Positions 6,873-13,409 of a stretch of 13,967 nucleotides of DNA are shown here, one piece after another. The translations under genes were made by a program, and so were the position numbers. Location: the NCBI GenBank assembly GCA_030609975.1, contig JAUWSR010000060.1, positions 1 through 13,967 of the forward strand. Reading direction: 5' to 3'. Every line of letters begins with the position of its first letter. Within the stretch, counting starts at the first letter, position 1. Source of the DNA: Acidobacteriota bacterium (GTDB taxonomy: Bacteria > Acidobacteriota > Aminicenantia > Aminicenantales > Aminicenantaceae). The notes beneath the pieces were generated by a model. That model was not told the DNA's origin, made no database searches, and was given only the letters and a program-made list of their open reading frames with translations.

Positions 6873-8107
6873 ACAATACAATGTCGATAAATAAGGAAGT
6901 TACCAGACAATTCGATTACCTGAAAAAGGGCAGCGTAGAGATCATCCAAGAGCGTGAGCTTAAGGCCAAACTAAAACGCTCTCTGGAGGAAAACAAACCC
7001 CTGCAGATCAAGGCCGGATTCGATCCCACTGCTCCGGATATCCATCTGGGGCATACCGTGCTCATCCGCAAGATGAAGCACTATCAGGATCTGGGCCATG
7101 ATGTGGTCTTTCTCATCGGTGATTTCACGGGACTGATCGGTGATCCTTCGGGCCGCTCCAAGACCCGCCCTCCCATGACCCGGGAGGAGATCAACAGGAA
7201 TGCGGAGACCTACAAGACTCAGGTTTTCAAGATCCTGGATCCGGAAAAGACCATCATCGATTTCAATTCCCGCTGGTTGGGGGCGCTTACCAGCTTTGAG
7301 ATCATCAAACTCATGGCCAAATACACCGTAGCTCGAATCCTGGAGCGGGACGATTTTACCAACCGTCTGGAAAAAGGACAGCCGATCTCGACACACGAGC
7401 TCCTTTATCCCTTGATGCAGGCATATGATTCGGTCGCCTTGAAGACGGATGTGGAGATGGGTGGAACCGATCAAAAATTCAATCTGCTGGTCGGCCGGGA
7501 CATTCAAAAAGAATTTGGTTTACAGCCCCAGATCGTTCATACCATGCCCCTCTTGGAGGGACTGGCCGGTATGGAGAAAATGAGCAAATCTCTGGATAAT
7601 TATGTCGGCATTACCGAACCTCCCAACGAGATATACGGCAAGCTCATGTCTATCTCGGATCCTTTGATGTACCGCTATTATGAGCTGCTGACGGATATCT
7701 CAATGGCAGAGATCGAAACGCTACAACAGCAAGCTTCTGAAGGAACGGCCCATCCCAAAGACCAAAAATCCCGACTCGCCGGTATGATCGTAAAGGATTT
7801 TTGGGGTGAAGCTGATGCGGAAAAGGCGGTTCAGGAGTTCGATCGTGTTTTCAAGCAGAAAGGAATTCCCGAGGAAATCGAAGAGGTTCCTGTCACAGGC
7901 CCTACGGCCATGCTTCTTGACCTGATCACCGAGAAAAAGATACTACCTTCTCGAGGAGAGGCCAAGCGTTTGATCCGCCAGGGAGGGATCTACCTGGATG
8001 GGCAGCGGATCGACGACATCGCTTATACCCTGGAGCTGCAGCCTGGTCAAAAGACCATTTTAAAGCTGGGGAAGAAACGATTTTATAAGATAAAGCGATA
8101 TGAATAA
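6869..8107 (+). CDS. tyrS: Tyrosyl-tRNA synthetase
   Basis: Class I aminoacyl-tRNA synthetase that charges tRNA-Tyr in the cytoplasm. The 412-residue protein has the nucleotide-binding HLGH (59-62, the HIGH motif) after GFDPTAPDI, a GDFTGLIGDPSGRSKTRP segment (84-101), MGGTDQKFNLLVGRD (197-211) for tyrosine and tRNA binding, and a canonical KMSKS at 237-241. From about 350 to 410 an S4 RNA-binding domain (PSRGEAKRLIRQGGIYLDG) closes the protein. The KMSKS form differs from the KFGKT form of E. coli TyrS. The start is uncertain: ATG 6869 has a weak AGG, and ATG 6881 gives an N-terminus (MSINKEV) that is also plausible. The stop overlaps the next gene by 8 nt. Confidence 0.95.
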   Translation: MDNTMSINKEVTRQFDYLKKGSVEIIQERELKAKLKRSLEENKPLQIKAGFDPTAPDIHLGHTVLIRKMKHYQDLGHDVVFLIGDFTGLIGDPSGRSKTRPPMTREEINRNAETYKTQVFKILDPEKTIIDFNSRWLGALTSFEIIKLMAKYTVARILERDDFTNRLEKGQPISTHELLYPLMQAYDSVALKTDVEMGGTDQKFNLLVGRDIQKEFGLQPQIVHTMPLLEGLAGMEKMSKSLDNYVGITEPPNEIYGKLMSISDPLMYRYYELLTDISMAEIETLQQQASEGTAHPKDQKSRLAGMIVKDFWGEADAEKAVQEFDRVFKQKGIPEEIEEVPVTGPTAMLLDLITEKKILPSRGEAKRLIRQGGIYLDGQRIDDIAYTLELQPGQKTILKLGKKRFYKIKRYE

Positions 8108-8735
8108 TATCTGGAACGGCACATTCACTTTAGAGGCATACTCCGGCATACTAGACTCTCTGCAGGAGCTTTTCCCTCTGAACTACACAGTTTGTGACAT
8201 CCCTCAGATCCTGAGTCAGATCTTCCGGCCTAAGTTTGTGATCCGACATGATGTCCTCGGATCCCTGGACTCAGCTCTCGAAATGGCCAAATTGGAAGAA
8301 AAACACGGAATCCGTGCCAGCTATATGATCGCTGCTAACGCCACCGAGATCATGCTTGAAAAACCTCAGACTTGGGAGGTCCTCGAACAGCTCAAAGAGT
8401 ACAACCATGAAGTGGGTATCTTCATCGACACGGGAAAAAAACATCCTCCAAGAGCAGAGCTGGAAATGCTGCTGCAGGCGGAAAGAGCCCGGTTTGAAAA
8501 AAACTTGAGCTTTCCAGTTCTGTCCGTAGTTTTCCCCTCGCCTCCTCCCGAAGTCGATCCTCCTTCCTTTTTTATTGGAGGTATGATCCATGCCGCCGCA
8601 GCTTCCCTAGCCCAGTGGTCGCTCACCGATCTTCAGGGACCCTGGCAGCAGCCGGATATCACTCCCGAAGAAGACAACCCGGATCGCTGTCTACTGCAGA
8701 TCCTCATCCATCCCCACCTCTGGAATACAGCCTGA
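8100..8735 (+). CDS. Degenerate polysaccharide-deacetylase-fold protein
   Basis: The 211-residue protein resembles NodB-fold proteins in which a FVIRHDV strand (46-52) leads to LDSALEMAKLEEKHGIRASYMI (56-77), then LKEYNHEVGIFID (98-110), and LLQILIHPHLWN (198-209) closes the barrel. In active relatives the first motif reads RHDVD and the later one GxH. Here these are RHDVL (L53) and GIF (F108), and no HxxxH metal site follows, so metal binding and catalysis are probably lost. No signal peptide or membrane segment is visible, so a cytoplasmic role is likely. It overlaps tyrS by 8 nt and is presumably co-translated. Family assignment is by pattern only and the function is unknown. Confidence 0.55.
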   Translation: MNNIWNGTFTLEAYSGILDSLQELFPLNYTVCDIPQILSQIFRPKFVIRHDVLGSLDSALEMAKLEEKHGIRASYMIAANATEIMLEKPQTWEVLEQLKEYNHEVGIFIDTGKKHPPRAELEMLLQAERARFEKNLSFPVLSVVFPSPPPEVDPPSFFIGGMIHAAAASLAQWSLTDLQGPWQQPDITPEEDNPDRCLLQILIHPHLWNTA

Positions 8736-8747
8736 CCCGGACCGCCT

Positions 8748-8776
8748 TTGACGAAAAATCGAAATTAAGATAAAAT
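8748..8776 (+). promoter_or_regulatory. Sigma70-type promoter of the signalling operon
   Basis: TTGACG (8748-8753) and TAAAAT (8771-8776) are separated by exactly 17 bp, each 5 of 6 to consensus. They lie in the 117-bp gap before the PAS kinase gene. A start near 8783 would leave a leader of about 70 nt, ending in GAGGAA before the ATG at 8853. The genes from 8853 to 12747 are spaced by 6 nt or overlap, so this promoter probably drives all three. Confidence 0.65.
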
Positions 8777-8852
8777 CTATAGAAATCATAGGCTTCGATT
8801 AAGAAGAAGTAGAGAAAACAAATTTAAGTGCTCGAATAGAGGAACCGCAGCG

Positions 8853-9881
8853 ATGACTCAAAAAAAAGATGATCTCCGCCAAGAGATCCAGGGAGCCCTG
8901 CTGGAATCAGAGAACCGCTACCGAATGATATTCGACCACATCAACGACGGCATCATCATCCATGATCCAGAAGGCAACATCTTCGATGTCAACCAGACCA
9001 TGCATGAACGCCTGGGTTACGCTAAGTCTGAGATGCTCAGGATGTCGCTGAAGGATCTCGTTTCCCCCGAATTCGCCCAGAATATTAAAAAAAATGTCAT
9101 GAAGCTGAAAGAGGAGGGCGTAGCGATCTTCGAATCTGCGGATAAACGCAAAGACGGTACCTATATGCCTGTAGAGATCAGCGCCCGCTATGTGGATTAC
9201 AAGGGGAAAAAACTCATACAAAGCGTGGTCCGAGACATCCAGGAACGGACACTGGCGGAAGAGTTGATCTCTGCCAACCTAAGGGAAAAAGAAGCCCTTT
9301 TGGGAGAGCTTCAGTCACGGACAAAATTCGACAATCATGTATTCACCATGATCCTTCAGCAGCTGAAAAAATCAGAGGATCCTCAAGCTTTGCAGAGCTC
9401 GATCGAGAATCAGCGGAAACGTCTTCTGACGCTGCGTTTCATCCAAAATAAGATCTACCAGCACAAAAATCCCCTCCGCGTTAATTTCGACAGTGTGATC
9501 CAAAGTCTCACTAGATATGTCTACAATCTTTATCCTCTCAAGGATAAAGCGATCGACATCAAGGTCAGCTGCGAAAAAGGCCGTTTCGATATGCCGACCA
9601 GCATGAACTGTGCTCAGATCGTCTCTGAGCTCCTGTCCAATGCTCTGCTGCATGGCTTTAAGGGCCAGGAGCAAGGAGCCATCGAACTCAGTTCTCACCA
9701 AAGCCAAAACGGAAAGCAGATCATCAGGGTTGCGGATAACGGCGTGGGATTTCCGGAGGAGTTGGATCTCTTTAATGTTCAGACCATAGGGCTACGAGTG
9801 GTTACCGGTTTGGTCGAAAAGCTCTCGGGAGAAATCCGCATGGACCGAAAAACCGGGACGGCCATTCAGATTGAATTTTAA
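8853..9881 (+). CDS. PAS-domain histidine-kinase-like protein (HisKA_2 type) lacking the phosphoacceptor His
   Basis: The 342-residue soluble protein has a PAS domain (about 18-130; ENRYRMIFDHINDGIIIHD at the start, SVVRDIQERT at the end), a HisKA_2-like helical region (145-220) and a HATPase_c domain (about 225-342) with N-box ELLSNALLHGF (259-269, N263) and G1 box ADNGVGF (294-300). In HisKA_2 kinases the phosphorylated His is the first of a pair in E-I-H-H-R-V-K-N-N. The matching bases here encode GELQSRTK, with Gln154-Ser155 at that place. ATP binding looks intact but autophosphorylation at the usual site is impossible. It may sense a cytoplasmic ligand and modulate its neighbour. No membrane segment is seen. 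The ATG follows GAGGAA, and the next gene starts 6 nt after the stop. Confidence 0.8.
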   Translation: MTQKKDDLRQEIQGALLESENRYRMIFDHINDGIIIHDPEGNIFDVNQTMHERLGYAKSEMLRMSLKDLVSPEFAQNIKKNVMKLKEEGVAIFESADKRKDGTYMPVEISARYVDYKGKKLIQSVVRDIQERTLAEELISANLREKEALLGELQSRTKFDNHVFTMILQQLKKSEDPQALQSSIENQRKRLLTLRFIQNKIYQHKNPLRVNFDSVIQSLTRYVYNLYPLKDKAIDIKVSCEKGRFDMPTSMNCAQIVSELLSNALLHGFKGQEQGAIELSSHQSQNGKQIIRVADNGVGFPEELDLFNVQTIGLRVVTGLVEKLSGEIRMDRKTGTAIQIEF

Positions 9882-9887
9882 AGGAAA

Positions 9888-11387
9888 ATGACACAAAAAC
9901 TGATAGACTGGAACCTTCGACATAAGATCATACTGCACATCCTAGTCGTAGGGATCCTGGCGACGATTTTGCTTTTTTCCCTTTATTTCTCTATGCAGAA
10001 TGCTCTTATCAACACCCTTTATCTGCAAAAAGCGGAGATGGTGGCGGCCATGATCGACTGCAATGTGACCCACCATATGGAACAGGGAAGATCCTCGAAT
10101 GTGGGCCCGGCCCTATCCCAAATCGCCGCCCCCAGCAGCATTGAGCGTCTGCGTATCATCGATCTAACGGGAAGAATTCTCAATTCCTCTGATCCAGAAG
10201 AGGTCGCCGGCACCATGGAAGCAGATGATTTGGCCGCGGTCAAAAGCCTTTACCCTGACTTAGATCAGGACCACATCTTTGGCGTAAAACCCCTAACATC
10301 TACAAAAAGCTACATCGCCATACCCAACCGTGAGGAATGCTTTGGCTGTCATTCTCCCGAGACTCGAGTCTTGGGCATCCTCGAAGTGCAGCTTAGTGAT
10401 ACTTTCACATCCTCGCTGATCAGCAGCTTCCAGATTAAAAGCATCATCATTGCACTCGTGGCGCTTGCAGTGCTGATCTTTATCATCCTGAGACTCTTTG
10501 AGAAGATCATCAACCGGCCCCTGGCTCAATTGAAAAACTACATGAAGAGGATTCAAGCCGGAGACCTGAATGTAAAACTGAAACCAAAAAAGAACGATGA
10601 GATCGGAGGCCTGACTCGAGATTTCAACACCATGGTAAAAAAGCTCGAGGAAGCCAATGCGAGGATCGAAGATCTCCACAAACAGCAGATGGAACGGGCA
10701 GGACACCTAGCATCGTTGGGGGAGCTTGCAGCCGGACTGGCACATGAGATTAAAAATCCCATTGCCGGGATCAAAGGATCTTTAGAGATCATCACAGAAA
10801 GGACGGATTCGGACGACCCGAAAAAAGAAATCTTCATAGAGATCATCAAACAAACAGATAAGATCCATACGATCGTGCAGGATCTCTTGAATTATGCCAA
10901 GCCCAAAGATCTGGAAATGCTGCCGGGTGATCCCAACCTGAGTCTCCAAGAGGCCATAACCCTGGCTAAACCCCAAACAAAAGACAAGGAAATTCGCTTC
11001 CAGTATGAAGACCTGGAAAAGGATATTGCCATTGTGTTCGACGCCAACAAGCTTCAGGAAGTCATCCTCAACCTTCTGCTCAACAGCATCGCAGCCATCG
11101 ACAAAGCCGGGACCATCACCCTAAAAATCGAACAACCCGAGGATTATGAGATCGTGATCTCCATATCCGACACCGGCAAAGGCATAAAGCCAGAGCACCT
11201 GGATCAGCTCTTCACTCCTTTTTTCACCACCCGTAAGGAAGGGACAGGCTTGGGACTGTCCATCTGCAAACAGATCATCGAAGCTCATAAAGGCCTCATC
11301 GAAGTGCAAAGTGAACTAGGCAAAGGCACCACTTTTTTCATCCACCTGCCTCTTCAAAAAGATGGACTGGGAATGAGCAGTGCATAG
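9888..11387 (+). CDS. Membrane sensor histidine kinase with periplasmic haem c (CXXCH) motif
   Basis: The 499-residue protein has a membrane segment at about 14-36, a periplasmic domain (37-183), a second membrane segment (184-204), a HAMP linker (205-258) and a cytoplasmic kinase core. The sensor domain ends NREECFGCHSPETRVLGILEV, with CFGCH at 151-155, the covalent haem c attachment pattern. The HisKA box GLAHEIKNPIAG carries His286. HATPase_c has N399 (LLLNSIAAID), D428TGKG, F-box FTPFFTT and TGLGLS (453-458). This build fits an NtrB-like kinase sensing redox or a small ligand at a periplasmic haem. Haem attachment would require cytochrome c maturation proteins, not seen in this window. 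Its last 8 nt overlap the regulator gene, which is the obvious partner. Ligand unknown. Confidence 0.88.
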   Translation: MTQKLIDWNLRHKIILHILVVGILATILLFSLYFSMQNALINTLYLQKAEMVAAMIDCNVTHHMEQGRSSNVGPALSQIAAPSSIERLRIIDLTGRILNSSDPEEVAGTMEADDLAAVKSLYPDLDQDHIFGVKPLTSTKSYIAIPNREECFGCHSPETRVLGILEVQLSDTFTSSLISSFQIKSIIIALVALAVLIFIILRLFEKIINRPLAQLKNYMKRIQAGDLNVKLKPKKNDEIGGLTRDFNTMVKKLEEANARIEDLHKQQMERAGHLASLGELAAGLAHEIKNPIAGIKGSLEIITERTDSDDPKKEIFIEIIKQTDKIHTIVQDLLNYAKPKDLEMLPGDPNLSLQEAITLAKPQTKDKEIRFQYEDLEKDIAIVFDANKLQEVILNLLLNSIAAIDKAGTITLKIEQPEDYEIVISISDTGKGIKPEHLDQLFTPFFTTRKEGTGLGLSICKQIIEAHKGLIEVQSELGKGTTFFIHLPLQKDGLGMSSA

Positions 11388-12747
11388 AAAAAAGATCCTT
11401 GTGGTCGACGATGAAAAACTGCTGCGCTGGAGTATCCGTCAGAAATTGTCGGAATGGGACCTGGAGGTGACAGAGGCTGAAACGGGTGACGAAGCCCTGC
11501 AGCACTTCCAGTTGGATACCCCGGACCTGGTCATCCTGGATATGAACCTACCCGACATGAAAGGCTCGGAGATCCTCAAGACTATTAAAACCGACAATCC
11601 TGAACTCCCGGTCATCATTATCACGGCCTATGGGTCGATCGATGATGCGGTGAATGCCATGCGTTTAGGGGCCTATAATTTTTTAACCAAACCCATCGAC
11701 TATCTTAAACTACAGAATGCGATAAACAATGCCTTTGAAGCATTGTCTTTAAAGAAAGAGGTTGCCCGCCTCAAGGAGAAGGTCAAGAAAAGTTTCGATC
11801 TGAGCCAGATCGTGGCCAAATCAGAAAGCATGCTTAATATTTTGAGCATGACCAAGACCATTGCCCGCAGCGAGACCTCCATCATCCTGCTTCAAGGTGA
11901 CAGCGGCACCGGAAAAGATCTGCTGGCCCAGGCAATCCATCATCTCAGCCGACGCAGTTTAGGTCCTTATCTGGCGATCAACTGCTCCGCTATCCCGGAG
12001 AACCTTCTGGAAAGCGAGCTTTTCGGCTATGAAAAAGGTGCCTTTACCGACGCAAAACAGCGCAAACAGGGACTGGTGGAGATAGCCCACAAAGGAACCC
12101 TCTTGCTGGATGAGATCAGCACCTTGAGTCTGCCGCTGCAAGCGAAGCTGCTGCGTTTTTTAGAGACCCAGACCTTTAAACGCGTTGGGGGTCTTAAGGA
12201 TATTGAAGTCGACATCCGTGTCATTGCCGCTACCAATCAAGACCTCGATTTGATATCCCAATCCGGGGAATTTCGTCGGGACCTTTTCTTCCGCCTGAAT
12301 GTATGTCCGATCTTCATCCCTCCTCTAAGGGAGCGTGTGGATGATGTCCTACCGCTGACCCAGCATTTTATTCAAGAATACAACATCAAATTCCGGAAAG
12401 ATATCCGAGGGCTGAACAGGAAAGCGGAAAAAATCATGTTGGATTATACCTGGCCCGGGAATGTACTCGAGCTTAAAAACGCCCTGGAGCGCGCTATGAT
12501 CTTCGAAGAGGGAGGCCGCATCGGAACCGAGTATCTTCCCATCTGGAAAGCCCGCCCATCTACAGAAACTAAAACAACCGGAGAAACAAGCATAGATTCA
12601 GCTTCTCTTTCGCTCAAAGATATGGAGAAACAGCTTTTGATCAAAGCTCTGCAGGAAGCCCATGGGAACAAAAGCCAAGCCGCCCGGATGCTCAAGGTCA
12701 CCCGCGATACCCTGCGCTACAAAATCAAGAAATATGACCTCGAGTAA
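11380..12747 (+). CDS. Sigma54-dependent NtrC-family response regulator
   Basis: The 455-residue protein is a transcription activator: receiver domain (1-120) with acidic pocket D10-D11-E12, phosphoacceptor D54, T82 and K104; AAA+ domain (about 142-375) with Walker A GDSGTGKD (173-180), sigma54-contact loop GAFTDA (220-225), Walker B LLLDEI (241-246) and arginine-finger region FRRDLFFRLN (298-307); and a C-terminal Fis-type helix-turn-helix (NKSQAARMLKVTRDTLRYKIKKY). The contact loop differs from the consensus GAFTGA by one residue, a variant I believe also occurs in natural activators. The start is GTG at 11380, overlapping the kinase by 8 nt, with GGGA about 7 nt upstream. The sigma54 promoter 220 bp downstream of its stop is the likely target. 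Confidence 0.93.
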   Translation: MHRKKILVVDDEKLLRWSIRQKLSEWDLEVTEAETGDEALQHFQLDTPDLVILDMNLPDMKGSEILKTIKTDNPELPVIIITAYGSIDDAVNAMRLGAYNFLTKPIDYLKLQNAINNAFEALSLKKEVARLKEKVKKSFDLSQIVAKSESMLNILSMTKTIARSETSIILLQGDSGTGKDLLAQAIHHLSRRSLGPYLAINCSAIPENLLESELFGYEKGAFTDAKQRKQGLVEIAHKGTLLLDEISTLSLPLQAKLLRFLETQTFKRVGGLKDIEVDIRVIAATNQDLDLISQSGEFRRDLFFRLNVCPIFIPPLRERVDDVLPLTQHFIQEYNIKFRKDIRGLNRKAEKIMLDYTWPGNVLELKNALERAMIFEEGGRIGTEYLPIWKARPSTETKTTGETSIDSASLSLKDMEKQLLIKALQEAHGNKSQAARMLKVTRDTLRYKIKKYDLE

Positions 12748-12815
12748 CCATCCTTATTCCCACTAGCTCTCCATTGCCAGATCAGGGTCTCACACCTATA
12801 TGAAAAATACCGGTT

Positions 12816-12869
12816 CCCAACCAAGCGGCAGGTTGGGGGATTTCACCCACTATCGCGCCATATCCCCCA
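12816..12869. promoter_or_regulatory. Two overlapping dyads, candidate activator sites or alternative hairpins
   Basis: Dyad A is CCCAACC (12816-12822), an 8-base loop, and GGTTGGG (12831-12837). Dyad B is TGGGGGAT (12834-12841), a 20-base loop and ATCCCCCA (12862-12869), and inside its loop lies TATCGCGCCATA (12851-12862), symmetric except at two positions. A and B share 12834-12837, so as RNA hairpins they exclude each other. Their centres lie about 168 and 142 bp upstream of the predicted sigma54 transcription start, the usual distance for NtrC-type enhancer sites. Neither stem is followed directly by a U-run, so terminators are less likely. Confidence 0.45.
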
Positions 12870-12875
12870 GGATAA

Positions 12876-12900
12876 AAAAATCGCCTTTTTACTGATTTTT
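12876..12900 (+). terminator. Weak AT-rich hairpin with T-run after the regulator gene
   Basis: AAAAATC (12876-12882) pairs with GATTTTT (12894-12900) around an 11-base loop that itself contains a run of five Ts. This could be a weak bidirectional terminator separating the signalling operon from the sigma54 unit. The stem is almost all A-T and has no GC-rich core, so support is poor. Confidence 0.25.
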
Positions 12901-12947
12901 AATTTGAATTCATGCATCTTCTTTTAAATCATTACTATATAAAATAT

Positions 12948-12964
12948 TTGCACCAAACATGCAA
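12948..12964. promoter_or_regulatory. Inverted repeat TTGCA-N7-TGCAA next to the -24 box
   Basis: TTGCA (12948-12952) and TGCAA (12960-12964) form a 17-bp dyad ending 3 bp before the -24 element of the sigma54 promoter. That is too close for a normal enhancer but suits a repressor, a second regulator or a DNA-bending site. The five-base arms could be chance. Confidence 0.3.
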
Positions 12965-12967
12965 TTT

Positions 12968-12983
12968 TGGCACGAACTTTGCT
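12968..12983 (+). promoter_or_regulatory. Sigma54 (-24/-12) promoter of the receiver-cytochrome unit
   Basis: TGGCACG (12968-12974), four bases, then TTGCT (12979-12983) match the RpoN consensus TGGCACG-N4-TTGCW at every fixed position, with the required 10 bp between GG and GC. Transcription would start near 12994, 18 nt before the ATG at 13012. The gene just upstream encodes a sigma54 activator, which makes a chance match unlikely. Transcription would need that activator or another, so the unit should be tightly off without signal. Confidence 0.85.
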
Positions 12984-13011
12984 CTGAAAGAAATCTATAA
13001 AAGATACAGCT

Positions 13012-13377
13012 ATGTTAAGGGCTTTAATAATCGACGACGACAAACTCATCCGGTGGTCGCTGAAAGAGATCTTCTCTCAAGCAGGACACCAGGTGGAAAC
13101 CGCTGCTCTGCCCACGGACGCCCTGGCTAAGGCGGAAGCCTCTAACTATGACCTTATTTTTTCTGATTTTGAGATGGAAAACAGCAGCATGGCCTCGGTG
13201 TTGAGAGCCCTACACCAGCTTCAACCCGAAGCCACGATTGTCGTTCTCTCTGGTTTAAGCAAAAAACAGATCGAGTCTCAGCTCTCCGGCCTCCCCATAT
13301 TCAGGATCATCGAGAAACCTTTCAAGGCGGAAGATATCCGGGGATTGGCCCAAGAAGTTCAGGATTCACATAGATGA
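13012..13377 (+). CDS. Single-domain response regulator (stand-alone receiver)
   Basis: The 121-residue protein is a CheY-like receiver with nothing after it. The acidic pocket IIDDDK (6-11), phosphoacceptor Asp52 (FSDFEM), Ser80 in the Thr/Ser position and Lys102 in EKPF are all present, so it should be phosphorylated. Its first helix, KLIRWSLKEIF, is close to KLLRWSIRQKL of the NtrC-type regulator upstream, hinting at a shared kinase partner or a common origin. The ATG at 13012 has only a poor Shine-Dalgarno. It lies 18 nt after the predicted sigma54 start and 28 nt before the cytochrome gene. Possible roles are a phosphate sink for the upstream kinase or a protein-level effector. Confidence 0.88.
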   Translation: MLRALIIDDDKLIRWSLKEIFSQAGHQVETAALPTDALAKAEASNYDLIFSDFEMENSSMASVLRALHQLQPEATIVVLSGLSKKQIESQLSGLPIFRIIEKPFKAEDIRGLAQEVQDSHR

Positions 13378-13409
13378 AAATTTACCTAGGAGGTAAAAGA
13401 AAGGAATGA
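13374..13409 (+). CDS. Possible 11-residue coupling ORF between receiver and cytochrome
   Basis: An ATG at 13374 overlaps the receiver stop as ATGA. It reads MKIYLGGKRKE and stops in a TGA that overlaps the cytochrome ATG, again as ATGA. AGGA at 13361-13364 stands 9 nt before it. A ribosome could pass through all three frames without leaving the message. The peptide has no recognisable function, and a chance arrangement cannot be excluded because the cytochrome has its own AGGAGGT. Confidence 0.25.
   Translation: MKIYLGGKRKE

Noticed and set aside
12912..13130. Open frame over the sigma54 promoter and receiver start
   Set aside because: It spans promoter elements and overlaps the well-supported receiver in another frame.
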